Notes under the pieces: generated by a model
What the model saw: the letters and a program-made list of their open reading frames with translations, nothing else
Told to the model about the DNA's origin: nothing
The model's database searches: none
Assembly (NCBI GenBank): GCA_038400315.1
Contig: CP151667.1
Location: forward strand, 5,839,174-5,903,173
DNA from: Isosphaeraceae bacterium EP7
GTDB lineage: Bacteria; Planctomycetota; Planctomycetia; Isosphaerales; Isosphaeraceae
Length of the DNA stretch: 64,000 bases
Direction of reading: 5' to 3'
Shown here: one piece after another, positions 1-13,162 of the stretch
Layout: every line of letters starts with the position of its first letter
Position numbering within the stretch: position 1 is the first letter of the stretch
Translations under genes and position numbers: made by a program

Positions 1-70
1 TCAGGCGGACGAGGTGGCGGATTCGTTTCACGTCGGGTGATTCGGGTCGATCCGTCGGGTTTTCCGCCAT
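1..70 (-). CDS. accB: Probable biotin carboxyl carrier protein of acetyl-CoA carboxylase, N-terminal fragment (runs off left end)
   Basis: An ATG on the minus strand at 70-68 opens a reading frame that stays open to the window edge (23 codons). The peptide ends in VKRIRHLVRLM, which resembles the start of AccB (DIRKIKKLIELM-type helix). The gene directly upstream is an aminopeptidase P-like M24 peptidase, and pepP-accB-accC is a common bacterial order. A CGGAG lies about 11 bases before the ATG. Only the extreme N-terminus is visible, so the lipoyl/biotinyl domain cannot be checked. The call is inference from a short match plus context. Confidence 0.5.
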   Translation of the reverse strand, partial: MAENPTDRPESPDVKRIRHLVRL

Positions 71-163
71 GGCAAGCGAGACTCCGGGGGCACTGGCGAC
101 TGCGGCGAGGGCGGCCTCGGCCTTGTGGCAGGGGCGGCCGAGAGACGAATGAGAGAGTATCGG

Positions 164-1264
164 TCAGAGGCGGGTCGAGTCGATCGACTTCGGCAGGGAG
201 GTCAGAACTTCGTGTCCGTCGGGTCTGATGAGGATGTCGTCTTCGATCCGGACACCCCCCCATCCCGGGAGGTAGACGCCGGGCTCGACGGTGACGACCA
301 TCCCCGGCTGAAGGATCACGCCGGACTCGCGGTTCATCCTCGGCTCTTCGTGGATGTCGAGCCCGAAGCCGTGTCCCAGGCCGTGAGTGAAGGCCGGGCC
401 GAAGCCCGACCCGTCCAGCGATCCTCTGGCGACGGCGTCGATCTCGGAGGCGGTCGTGCCCGGCCTGATCGCGTCGATGGCCCTCTGCTGGGCCTTCAGG
501 ACCGCCCCGTAAACCGCTTCGAATTTCGGCCAGACCTTACCGATGACGACCATCCGAGTCAAGTCGCTTTTGTACCCGCGGGTGCTCGCGCCCCAATCCA
601 CGAGTACAAATTCGTCGGGGCCAACCTGGCGTTCCGCCGAGGGCCTGGCGTGCGGCAACGCGGCGTTCTCGCCGGCGGCAACGATCGGGGGGAAGGCCGC
701 TCCGTCGGCGCCGGAGCACCTCAGGGAGCCTTCGAGCAGGTCGGCCGCGTCCTTCTCGGACTGGCCGACCTGGAGGCCGGCGCGGAATAAGAGGAAGGCA
801 CGCTCGGCCTGATCGACGGCGCGGCGAATCTCGTCGATCTCCGCATCATCCTTGACCATCCGCAGCCCTTCGACCAGCCCGTCGACGGCGACGAGTTCGA
901 TTCCGGGTGCATTCTCGGATAGCTTCCGGTGCTGAGCGACGGTGAGGGAGGCCGGCTCAAAGCCGAGCGATTGAACGCCGAGCTTGGCCGCGACCTCGCC
1001 GATTCCCGCTGCGAGGGGCTGGCCGATCGGCCGGATGTGGGCCTCGACGTCGGGGCATTCGCCGGAAAGTTGGGTGGTGTAGCGGCCATCGGAGATGGCC
1101 AGGACGCGGCCTGGCAGCACGAGCAAGGCCGTGGCATCGCCGGTGAAGCCGGTGAGGTAGCGGACGTTGGTCTCGGACGTGATGAGCAGTGCGTGGACGT
1201 GGACGTCCGTCGCCATCCACGTGGCACGAAGCCGCTCTCTCCGCCCCGCCTCGCGATCCGCCAT
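164..1264 (-). CDS. pepP: Xaa-Pro aminopeptidase-like M24 metallopeptidase
   Basis: This is a 366-residue cytoplasmic peptidase of the creatinase/prolidase fold, which removes N-terminal residues preceding proline. The five metal ligands of the family can be read: Asp in VLVDWGA, Asp in YKSDLTR, His in GLGHGFGLDIHE, Glu in VTVEPGVY and Glu in VRIEDDI. The N-terminal half (residues about 10-130, with YLTGFTGD) is the usual creatinase N-domain. The length matches the short bacterial Xaa-Pro dipeptidase/aminopeptidase type. An in-frame TTG at 1303 would add 13 residues; the ATG at 1264 is preferred because it gives the usual length. The gene precedes the accB-like fragment, a frequent bacterial arrangement. 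The exact substrate (dipeptide or longer) is not decided by sequence. Confidence 0.88.
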   Translation of the reverse strand: MADREAGRRERLRATWMATDVHVHALLITSETNVRYLTGFTGDATALLVLPGRVLAISDGRYTTQLSGECPDVEAHIRPIGQPLAAGIGEVAAKLGVQSLGFEPASLTVAQHRKLSENAPGIELVAVDGLVEGLRMVKDDAEIDEIRRAVDQAERAFLLFRAGLQVGQSEKDAADLLEGSLRCSGADGAAFPPIVAAGENAALPHARPSAERQVGPDEFVLVDWGASTRGYKSDLTRMVVIGKVWPKFEAVYGAVLKAQQRAIDAIRPGTTASEIDAVARGSLDGSGFGPAFTHGLGHGFGLDIHEEPRMNRESGVILQPGMVVTVEPGVYLPGWGGVRIEDDILIRPDGHEVLTSLPKSIDSTRL

Positions 1265-1354
1265 GCGTCCGTGCCCGCTTCTTGAGATCTCGACTCGCCC
1301 CAAGGCGTTGCGCTAACAGTTACCAGACCCGGCGCCCCGGGGCAATCGAACAGG

Positions 1355-1777
1355 TCAGCGATATTGGTTCAGCAGGGCGCGGACTTGCTCAGGATCGGGG
1401 ATTCCCGCGACGTCGATCTCGACTCCACTCTGGCCCGAGCTGGAGATGCCGACCGAGCCGACACCCAGGATGCGCTGGAAGAAGGACTGGTTGAGCTGGA
1501 TGTTGCGGACATCTTCGTTGCGGATGTCGCTGAGCCGCTTGGAGAGGATGCCGGTGCGCAGGACCGTCCGGCGATTGGTAACCGTGAGGGTGGTCCCCTG
1601 GCAGTGCAGCCACCAGCAGAGCAGGATCAGGAAGCCGACCCCGAACAGCGGGACCAGGAGCAGGCAGACGACGTAATCGATGGGCCGGTTGCGAAACATT
1701 GACGGGTGGGCGTTGTAGAGGACGACCTCCTCGTCGAAATCGAGGCCGGAAACCAGGGCGGGCTTGGTGGCGAGCAT
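1355..1777 (-). CDS. Membrane protein with bacterial PH domain (YdbS/bPH2-like)
   Basis: A 140-residue protein. Residues 1-30 resemble the lead-in of bPH2 proteins (EEVVLYNAHPSMF). A hydrophobic stretch at about 33-57 forms one or two membrane segments. The C-terminal part from about residue 60 (TLTVTNRRTVLRTGILSK, then DIRNEDVRNIQLNQSFFQRI) is the bacterial pleckstrin-homology pattern. Such proteins sit in the inner membrane with the PH domain in the cytoplasm; their role is generally unknown. The gene lies 51-90 bases from its minus-strand neighbours and may be co-transcribed with the peptidase gene downstream of it. Confidence 0.75.
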   Translation of the reverse strand: MLATKPALVSGLDFDEEVVLYNAHPSMFRNRPIDYVVCLLLVPLFGVGFLILLCWWLHCQGTTLTVTNRRTVLRTGILSKRLSDIRNEDVRNIQLNQSFFQRILGVGSVGISSSGQSGVEIDVAGIPDPEQVRALLNQYR

Positions 1778-1851
1778 AGCGTGCGAGTCTCCCGGACGGG
1801 TGGGGCCCCGGGGAAGATTCGCACGCCACGCCCGATTCTTGGATCAGAGGC

Positions 1852-2835
1852 TCAGCCGGTGGCGCCCAGCACCATCCGCTCGACGGCCCCTCGGGCGAGC
1901 TGGATGAGGAACTCGCCGTAGGCCAGGCCCGCGGCTTCCAGGGCTTTCGCCAGGCCGCCGTGGGGGCCGAGGTCGGGGTTGGGGTTCACTTCCAGGAGGA
2001 CCGACCGCCCATCCGGACGTAGACGAACGTCCATCGTCGCGTAATCTCTGCATCCGACCGCGTAGAATGCCCGCTCGGCGAGGTGATTCAGGCGTAAGGC
2101 GAGTTCGGGTTCGAGGTCCGCGACCGAGTGGCTCAGGCCCCGGCCCTCGGCCCATTTCCGGTCATAGGTCACGATGGGCCAGGAGTCGCCCTCGAAATGG
2201 ATCTCGGTCGGGGGGAGCATGGTGAGGCCGGGGGCCTCGATGACGTGGAGCTGGAACTCGCGGCCGGCGATGTATTCTTCGATCAGAACCGGGGCGCCGT
2301 ACTCGGCCAGCAGCAGGGCGACGCGGTCGCGGAGCTGCTCGTCGGTCCGGACGACCGAGCCGTCGTCGATCCCCTGGCTGCTGTCCCTGAGGGCGGGCTT
2401 GACGATCACGGGCCAGCGGTCGAGGGACTCGACAAGGGGCAGCTCGCTGACGATCAGGCCGTCGGGCACGTCGATCCGGGCACGCCTGGCGAGCCGCTTG
2501 GTCCGGTCCTTGTCGCGGCCGGCCCGCAGCGCCGTGGCGGGCGAACCGGTGAAGGCGACGCCCGAACGCTCCAGGATGGTGGCGACGCGGGCCTCGGAAT
2601 GGGGCTCATCCAGCATCCGCTCGTACAGGTTCACGACAACGTCGGGTCGGCGCGACCTGAGGGCCTCCACCAGCACCGAGAGGTCGTGCCCCACCTCGAG
2701 GCATTCGACCTGCATGCCGGCGCCCTTGAGCGTCTCGGCGACCGCACGCACCGCCGGGATGTTGCCGCGCTCGGAGGCGGACTCGGGGTGCGACTCGGGA
2801 AGGATCATCGCGTTGTGCAAGACGAGCAGTCGCAT
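1852..2835 (-). CDS. ATP-grasp ligase related to D-alanine--D-alanine ligase
   Basis: A 327-residue soluble protein. It starts with a Rossmann-like segment (MRLLVLHN) and has the Ddl/ATP-grasp layout. RPDVVVNLYE lies near residue 65. FTGSPATALRAGRDKDRTK is the Ddl-type hinge. VIVKPALRDSSQGI is the nucleotide-binding lysine loop. VLIEEYIAGREFQ is the glutamate hinge, and VLLEVNPNPDLGP is the magnesium-binding end. True Ddl usually reads EINTLPG at the last motif, so this is probably a related ligase with another substrate rather than the cell-wall enzyme. The start is supported by GAGGGC five bases upstream. It stands 90 bases downstream of the ExbD operon and could be read with it. Confidence 0.75.
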   Translation of the reverse strand: MRLLVLHNAMILPESHPESASERGNIPAVRAVAETLKGAGMQVECLEVGHDLSVLVEALRSRRPDVVVNLYERMLDEPHSEARVATILERSGVAFTGSPATALRAGRDKDRTKRLARRARIDVPDGLIVSELPLVESLDRWPVIVKPALRDSSQGIDDGSVVRTDEQLRDRVALLLAEYGAPVLIEEYIAGREFQLHVIEAPGLTMLPPTEIHFEGDSWPIVTYDRKWAEGRGLSHSVADLEPELALRLNHLAERAFYAVGCRDYATMDVRLRPDGRSVLLEVNPNPDLGPHGGLAKALEAAGLAYGEFLIQLARGAVERMVLGATG

Positions 2836-2925
2836 CGATGCCCTCGAACAGGACGCGAAACGAGCCGACCCTCGCGGGCCGGTCTGCCAGACCCGTGTCT
2901 ATCGGCGATCGCCTTCGTCGAACTT

Positions 2926-3618
2926 TCACGATCGGGAAATTGCGTCACCATCGACGTCGTCGCCATGCGGGCTGGTCCGGTCATCCGCCGGGAACTCATC
3001 GCCGTCGATGAACACGGGGGGCGGGTCGCGGTCGATCCTGGGCGGCGGTGGTCTTCGCTGATAATTCCGCATCAAGGCCAGAATCAGGACCAGGGCTGCG
3101 CCGCCACCAACCGCCCAATCAAGCGAGATCGGCCGCGGCGGAGGACGCACATCCACTTTTGAAGGCGCGATCACCTCAGGTACGCCCGGCCCGACGATCA
3201 GCGGCGCCAGCCTGGGGACGTCCGTCGCGCGATACTCGATCTTCTTCAGATAAACACCGACGAAGGAAACCCTGGACCCGATCTTCGGGCTGGCCTCGGG
3301 GCTGAGCAGGCAGATTGGATCGCCGGAACCGGTGGTCAGCCAGACTTCCACGAGCGCGGGCAGCTGGCCCGCGGCCCCCTGGTGAAAGAGTCGCCGGACT
3401 TCTCCCTCGACGCGCACTCGCTTCCCGAGGAACGACTCCGGGTGGTCCCATAGGTCGCGGAAGCTTGCCGTCCTGGGCGGATCGGTCGCCGCCCCGGGCT
3501 GCAAGGCCGCGTGTAGCCCGGCGATGTCGGCCAGGGTCAGCGGGCCGTCTTCCGCCAGGCAGGCGGTGCCAATCAGGAGGGTCAGGGCGACGAATAGCCG
3601 GCCGTCCCGTGGTTTCAT
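2926..3618 (-). CDS. Secreted or membrane-anchored protein of unknown function, end of ExbB/ExbD operon
   Basis: A 230-residue protein I cannot assign to a named family. Residues 1-22 form a signal peptide (LFVALTLLIGTACLAEDG). The middle (about 60-140: GKRVRVEGEVRRLF, then GSRVSFVGVYLKKIEY) has the look of two OB-fold-like beta segments, each introducing an accessory strand with V-x-G-x-V. A hydrophobic helix near 170-187 (WAVGGGAALVLILAL) is followed by basic residues and a proline- and aspartate-rich tail. This predicts an outer-face domain anchored by a C-terminal helix. The start overlaps the stop of the upstream exbD-like gene (ATGA, 3615-3618), so translation is probably coupled, and a role near that energy-transducing complex is likely. 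Confidence 0.65.
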   Translation of the reverse strand: MKPRDGRLFVALTLLIGTACLAEDGPLTLADIAGLHAALQPGAATDPPRTASFRDLWDHPESFLGKRVRVEGEVRRLFHQGAAGQLPALVEVWLTTGSGDPICLLSPEASPKIGSRVSFVGVYLKKIEYRATDVPRLAPLIVGPGVPEVIAPSKVDVRPPPRPISLDWAVGGGAALVLILALMRNYQRRPPPPRIDRDPPPVFIDGDEFPADDRTSPHGDDVDGDAISRS

Positions 3619-4124
3619 GGCGTGGCCGTCGACGCGTTGGTGCCCGAGGGGTCGGCCAGCCGGATCGCGGCGGCCCCGGCCTTGCTGCAGACGGCGATCA
3701 GCTTCGCGGCGAATTCGTACCGCAGGCGGTCGTCGGCGGCGATACGGACACGCAGGGGGCGGTCGCCCAGGAGCTTGGAGTACCGTGTAAGCCGATCGCC
3801 CAGGCCGTCGATATCTGGGACGGGGGCGTCGCCCAGCTTGAGGGCTTTCAGGTCGCCCAGGTCGTCGGCCTCGACGCGGAGCAGGAGGTCGTTTTCCAGG
3901 TCCGAGTCGATGCGGGGGGTGCTCGAGCGTGCCTGGCCGCCGGGCAGGCTCGGCAGCACGGCGGGGGCCGCGGGCAGATACATGTCGAGCCTCGTCTCCA
4001 GGGTGGGGGCCTGGAACGTCAGCACGAAGAAGGCCAGGAGCTGGAAGGCCATGTCGAGCATCGGGGTCACGGGGAACATGACCTCCTTGTGCTCGGTCAG
4101 GCGTTGCCGCATGGCCCGGCTCAT
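3615..4124 (-). CDS. exbD: ExbD/TolR-family biopolymer transport protein (second copy)
   Basis: A 169-residue protein with a short basic cytoplasmic start, one membrane helix at about 17-36 (FPVTPMLDMAFQLLAFFVLT) and a periplasmic domain. The aspartate in PMLD is the conserved proton-path residue of ExbD/TolR. Together with the ExbB-like protein encoded upstream it should form a proton-driven motor that energises outer-envelope processes. It overlaps the preceding exbD-like gene by ATGA at 4121-4124 and the following gene by ATGA at 3615-3618, so the genes form one operon. The periplasmic part has a proline-, alanine- and serine-rich insert near 50-65 and differs clearly from the first copy, which suggests a heteromeric ExbD pair. 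Confidence 0.85.
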   Translation of the reverse strand: MSRAMRQRLTEHKEVMFPVTPMLDMAFQLLAFFVLTFQAPTLETRLDMYLPAAPAVLPSLPGGQARSSTPRIDSDLENDLLLRVEADDLGDLKALKLGDAPVPDIDGLGDRLTRYSKLLGDRPLRVRIAADDRLRYEFAAKLIAVCSKAGAAAIRLADPSGTNASTATP

Positions 4125-4633
4125 GATTTGGGCTCCCGCGTCAGCACGATCAGGCTGAAGTGGGCGAACCCTCGCTCTTGCGCCGCCTGCAACGTCTTAC
4201 GCACCGATCCGTAAGGGGCATCCTTGTCGGCGCGGATCACGACCAGGGTGGGCAGCTCGGCCACCGGCCCGGCCGGGGCGAAATCGGCGCCGGTCGGCCC
4301 TCGCTTGCGGTCGGCCAGAAGTTCCTGCCCCTCTCGCCTGAGCTTGGCCTGGGCGTCCCACCAGCGCGCGGCGCTCGCCTCGTCGACCGCCTCGTCGTCA
4401 ACGAGCAGCCGCCCCCGGGCGTCGATGGCGGCGCTCAGACGATCGATGCCCAGCTCGCCGCCGGGCAAGGCCGCCGCGGCCACGGGCAGGCGCACGCGCT
4501 TGGTCTCCCCTTCCAGCTTGGTGCCGAAGTGGATCAGCATCATGAAGAAGGTGATGAGCTGGAGCACCACGTCCAGGAGCGGAGTCAGGTTCAGCTCGAA
4601 CCCGCCGCCCCCCCTCCGAGTCCGGCGTCTCAT
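4121..4633 (-). CDS. exbD: ExbD/TolR-family biopolymer transport protein (first copy)
   Basis: A 170-residue protein with an arginine- and glycine-rich cytoplasmic start (MRRRTRRGGGG), one membrane helix at about 14-37 (LTPLLDVVLQLITFFMMLI) and a periplasmic domain ending in LPTLVVIRADKDAPYGSV, typical of the ExbD/TolR C-terminal fold. The aspartate in PLLD is the conserved ionisable residue. It lies 44 bases after the ExbB-like gene and overlaps the second exbD-like gene by four bases. It is likely part of the same membrane motor. Tol and Exb roles cannot be separated without partner genes such as tonB, tolA or pal, none of which is in view. Confidence 0.87.
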   Translation of the reverse strand: MRRRTRRGGGGFELNLTPLLDVVLQLITFFMMLIHFGTKLEGETKRVRLPVAAAALPGGELGIDRLSAAIDARGRLLVDDEAVDEASAARWWDAQAKLRREGQELLADRKRGPTGADFAPAGPVAELPTLVVIRADKDAPYGSVRKTLQAAQERGFAHFSLIVLTREPKS

Positions 4634-4677
4634 CCGTCACCCCCCTGTTTGTCGGCCGGCGAGGCGCGGACCATCGG

Positions 4678-5574
4678 TCAGGCTTCCGGCTTGGGCAGGG
4701 TCGATGCCGTCGACGACGCGGTTGCCGACGACGATGCCGCGGAGTTGGCCGTCGGAACCAGGGGAGGTCGCTGCGGGCTGATCGGCGGCAGCCCGGTCCC
4801 CGCCTGCATCTGGGGGTGGAGCGCCCGCAGGCCCGGCGTGAACAGCTCGAGCAAGCTCTCGGCCGCCAGGGCCACTTCCAGCGAGATGCGCGCGATCCGG
4901 TTGCGGTACAGCGCGTGGAAGTAGATGGCCGGGATCGAGATGGCGATGCCTTCCAGGGTGGCGAACAGGGCCGTCGAGATCCCCGCCGCCAGGGCGCTCG
5001 CCTGGGGCGACGAGCCCGCCGTGGCGATCACGCGGAAGCTGAGGATCATCCCGTAAACCGTCCCCACCAGCCCGATCATCGGGCCCAGCGTGCCGACCGT
5101 CGCCAGGTAGGTGGTCCTGTGCTCCATCGCCATGCTCATGTCGTCGTTGGACAGCTCCATCGCCCGCTGGGCTTGCGCCGCACCCGACGGCAACTTGCGC
5201 ACCCCCGCGGCCAGCACCCGAGCGAAGAACGAGTCGTCGCCTGTCAGCCTGGAATAGGCCTCGGTGTATTGCTTCCGGCCGAGCAGCTCGGTCAGGTCGT
5301 CGACCAGCCTCGGCGGCATGGCGACGACGCGGCGGAAGTGGAACGCCATCCAGGCGATCAGGGCCACCAGGTAGAACGACATCAAGAGGATGATGATGCC
5401 GATCCAGCCCGAGGCTTCGAACATCCACTTCAGGAAGTTCTGGGTCGTCTCGGCGTCGGCCTGCTCGACGACCTCCTGGGCCACCGCCCCACGCGCGACC
5501 GCCAGGATGAGCAGGGCAAGGCAGAAGCCCTTGACGTTCAGGCCGAGCAACGGGCGTCTGCGGGACCTCGGCAT
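4678..5574 (-). CDS. exbB: MotA/TolQ/ExbB proton-channel family protein
   Basis: A 298-residue inner-membrane protein. It has a cleavable-looking signal (residues about 12-32, CLALLILAVARGAVAQ), a first membrane segment at about 50-72, and the family core further on: YLATVGTLGPMIGLVGTVYGMI and AAGISTALFATLEGIAISI, the two channel helices that pack around ExbD. The C-terminal tail from about 265 is rich in proline, serine and alanine. The frame is open further upstream, but the ATG at 5574 has GGAGAGG six bases before it and places the signal peptide at the start. The gene heads the operon with two exbD-like genes and a secreted protein. Confidence 0.87.
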   Translation of the reverse strand: MPRSRRRPLLGLNVKGFCLALLILAVARGAVAQEVVEQADAETTQNFLKWMFEASGWIGIIILLMSFYLVALIAWMAFHFRRVVAMPPRLVDDLTELLGRKQYTEAYSRLTGDDSFFARVLAAGVRKLPSGAAQAQRAMELSNDDMSMAMEHRTTYLATVGTLGPMIGLVGTVYGMILSFRVIATAGSSPQASALAAGISTALFATLEGIAISIPAIYFHALYRNRIARISLEVALAAESLLELFTPGLRALHPQMQAGTGLPPISPQRPPLVPTANSAASSSATASSTASTLPKPEA

Positions 5575-5941
5575 GGAAACGCCTCTCCAACTGAGAATCG
5601 GCACGTCGCGGCCGGCTGCGAAGGGCACACGGCCGACCCCGTCGCCCGCCCGGTTCACACTATCCGATCGGCCCCCGGCCCACAATCCGGGCCGCAGCCC
5701 CTTGCGCCGCGGGCACCTCGGGACGCAGAAGTCAGCGTCAGGCGGGACCAGGACGGCTCGGCGTGGAGTCCACTCGTCGCGAGGTGAGGCGGCCAGCGTC
5801 GCGATCGGTGGACAGGCGTTTCGAGCGTCGATACACTGATCGGGATTCGACGACGGCCGGCCCTCGCTCCCCGGCGGGCCGGACCCGGGCCGATCGTCGG
5901 CGCTTCCATCGACGAGCGAACGAACCAAGGACGTCCCACGG
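5575..5941. other. Divergent intergenic region between exbB operon and uvrA
   Basis: These 367 bases separate two divergent transcription units and must hold promoters for both. A candidate uvrA promoter is listed separately. No convincing open frame, repeat or SOS-type palindrome was seen by eye. Confidence 0.6.
5809..5837 (+). promoter_or_regulatory. Candidate sigma-70-type promoter of uvrA
   Basis: TGGACA at 5809-5814 and TACACT at 5832-5837 are separated by exactly 17 bases. The -10 element is about 105 bases before the uvrA start codon. It is a pattern match only; short matches of this kind occur by chance. Confidence 0.4.
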
Positions 5942-12418
<6,477 letters not shown>

Positions 12419-12451
12419 CCAACCCAGGGATGACCCGAGTCCGCAACCAAG

Positions 12452-12495
12452 AACGCGACGCCAACGCCCCGTGGTCGGGGCGTTGGCGTCGCGTT
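12452..12495 (+). terminator. Perfect 19-bp hairpin after uvrA
   Basis: The left arm 12452-12470 and right arm 12477-12495 are exactly complementary, with a six-base loop (GTGGTC). It lies 33 bases after the uvrA stop. There is no real T-run after it, only TTGGCC, so it may act as an RNA-end stabiliser or as a terminator that does not depend on a U-tract. Confidence 0.7.
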
Positions 12496-12698
12496 TGGCC
12501 GTTGGATGCCCAGCCCGAACCGGGACGAGGCCAAACTGCATCCACGCATTGACAAAATCGGGAAATCGTCAAGAAATCAGGGAGAAAATCCGGAGTTCGA
12601 ACGATGGTTTTCTATGAAGGATTGTCATTCGAGGGATGTGGGCGAAAACCCTCCTGCTTTTACGCCCAGGATTTGGTCCGAACCGCGAAAACAAAGAT

Positions 12699-12910
12699 GA
12701 CGAAACGAACCCGGGAACACCTCTTCGCCCCAGACGCAGTCATGGTCCGACTCGAGATTTCCCGAGACAAAACGAACCCAAGCTCCCCTGGAAAACCCCG
12801 GTCAGGCCCCGGCCGATGAGCCTGCGTCACCTACAAGGCAGTCACTCGCTCGCTCTTTGACAATCCTGTGAACCCGGCCCCATCGGCCTCCCACGACGAA
12901 ACGAACCCGA
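12699..12910. repeat. Cluster of three GAC(G/A)AAACGAACCC motifs
   Basis: GACGAAACGAACCCG is at 12699-12713 and again at 12895-12909; a one-base variant, GACAAAACGAACCCA, is at 12766-12780. The first two lie behind a shared TGGTCCGA element (about 12675 and 12743), so the unit looks like a degenerate repeat of roughly 70 bases. A fourth copy is at 52095-52109. All copies are outside genes. The function is unknown. Confidence 0.6.
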
Positions 12911-13162
12911 GGGCCGACGACCGGGCCGGGCCGTCGCCGCGAGGGTTGCCGACGATGGGTGGCAGCGATACCATTCGAACTGGCTTCTATCGCGACTCGT
13001 AGAACAGGGACACGTGGCCGGCGAGATGCCGCCGCCCTGACCCTCTTCGTCTCGCGGTGGACCTTGCCCCCGCCTACCGCAGTACCTCCCGCCCGTGCCA
13101 GCGTCGAATCAAGCCTCGCGCCCCCCAAGCGTGCCGGCGGCCAGGCCGTCCGAGGGTCTAAG

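Larger units (their letters stand above)
12419..13162. other. Non-coding stretch between uvrA and the cytochrome-type gene, with repeated motif
   Basis: These 744 bases hold the uvrA hairpin near the left end and three copies of a GACGAAACGAACCC-like motif (listed separately). Base composition from about 12540 to 12780 is visibly richer in A than the coding DNA around it. No frame here has convincing protein character. Confidence 0.6.

Noticed and set aside
12548-12581. TTGACA followed by AGAAAT at 17 bases as a promoter
   Set aside because: The -10 matches at only three of six bases, and no gene start follows at a sensible distance.
12699-12910. The GACGAAACGAACCC cluster as a CRISPR array
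   Set aside because: The copies are too short (about 15 bases), unevenly spaced and imperfect, and no cas gene is nearby.
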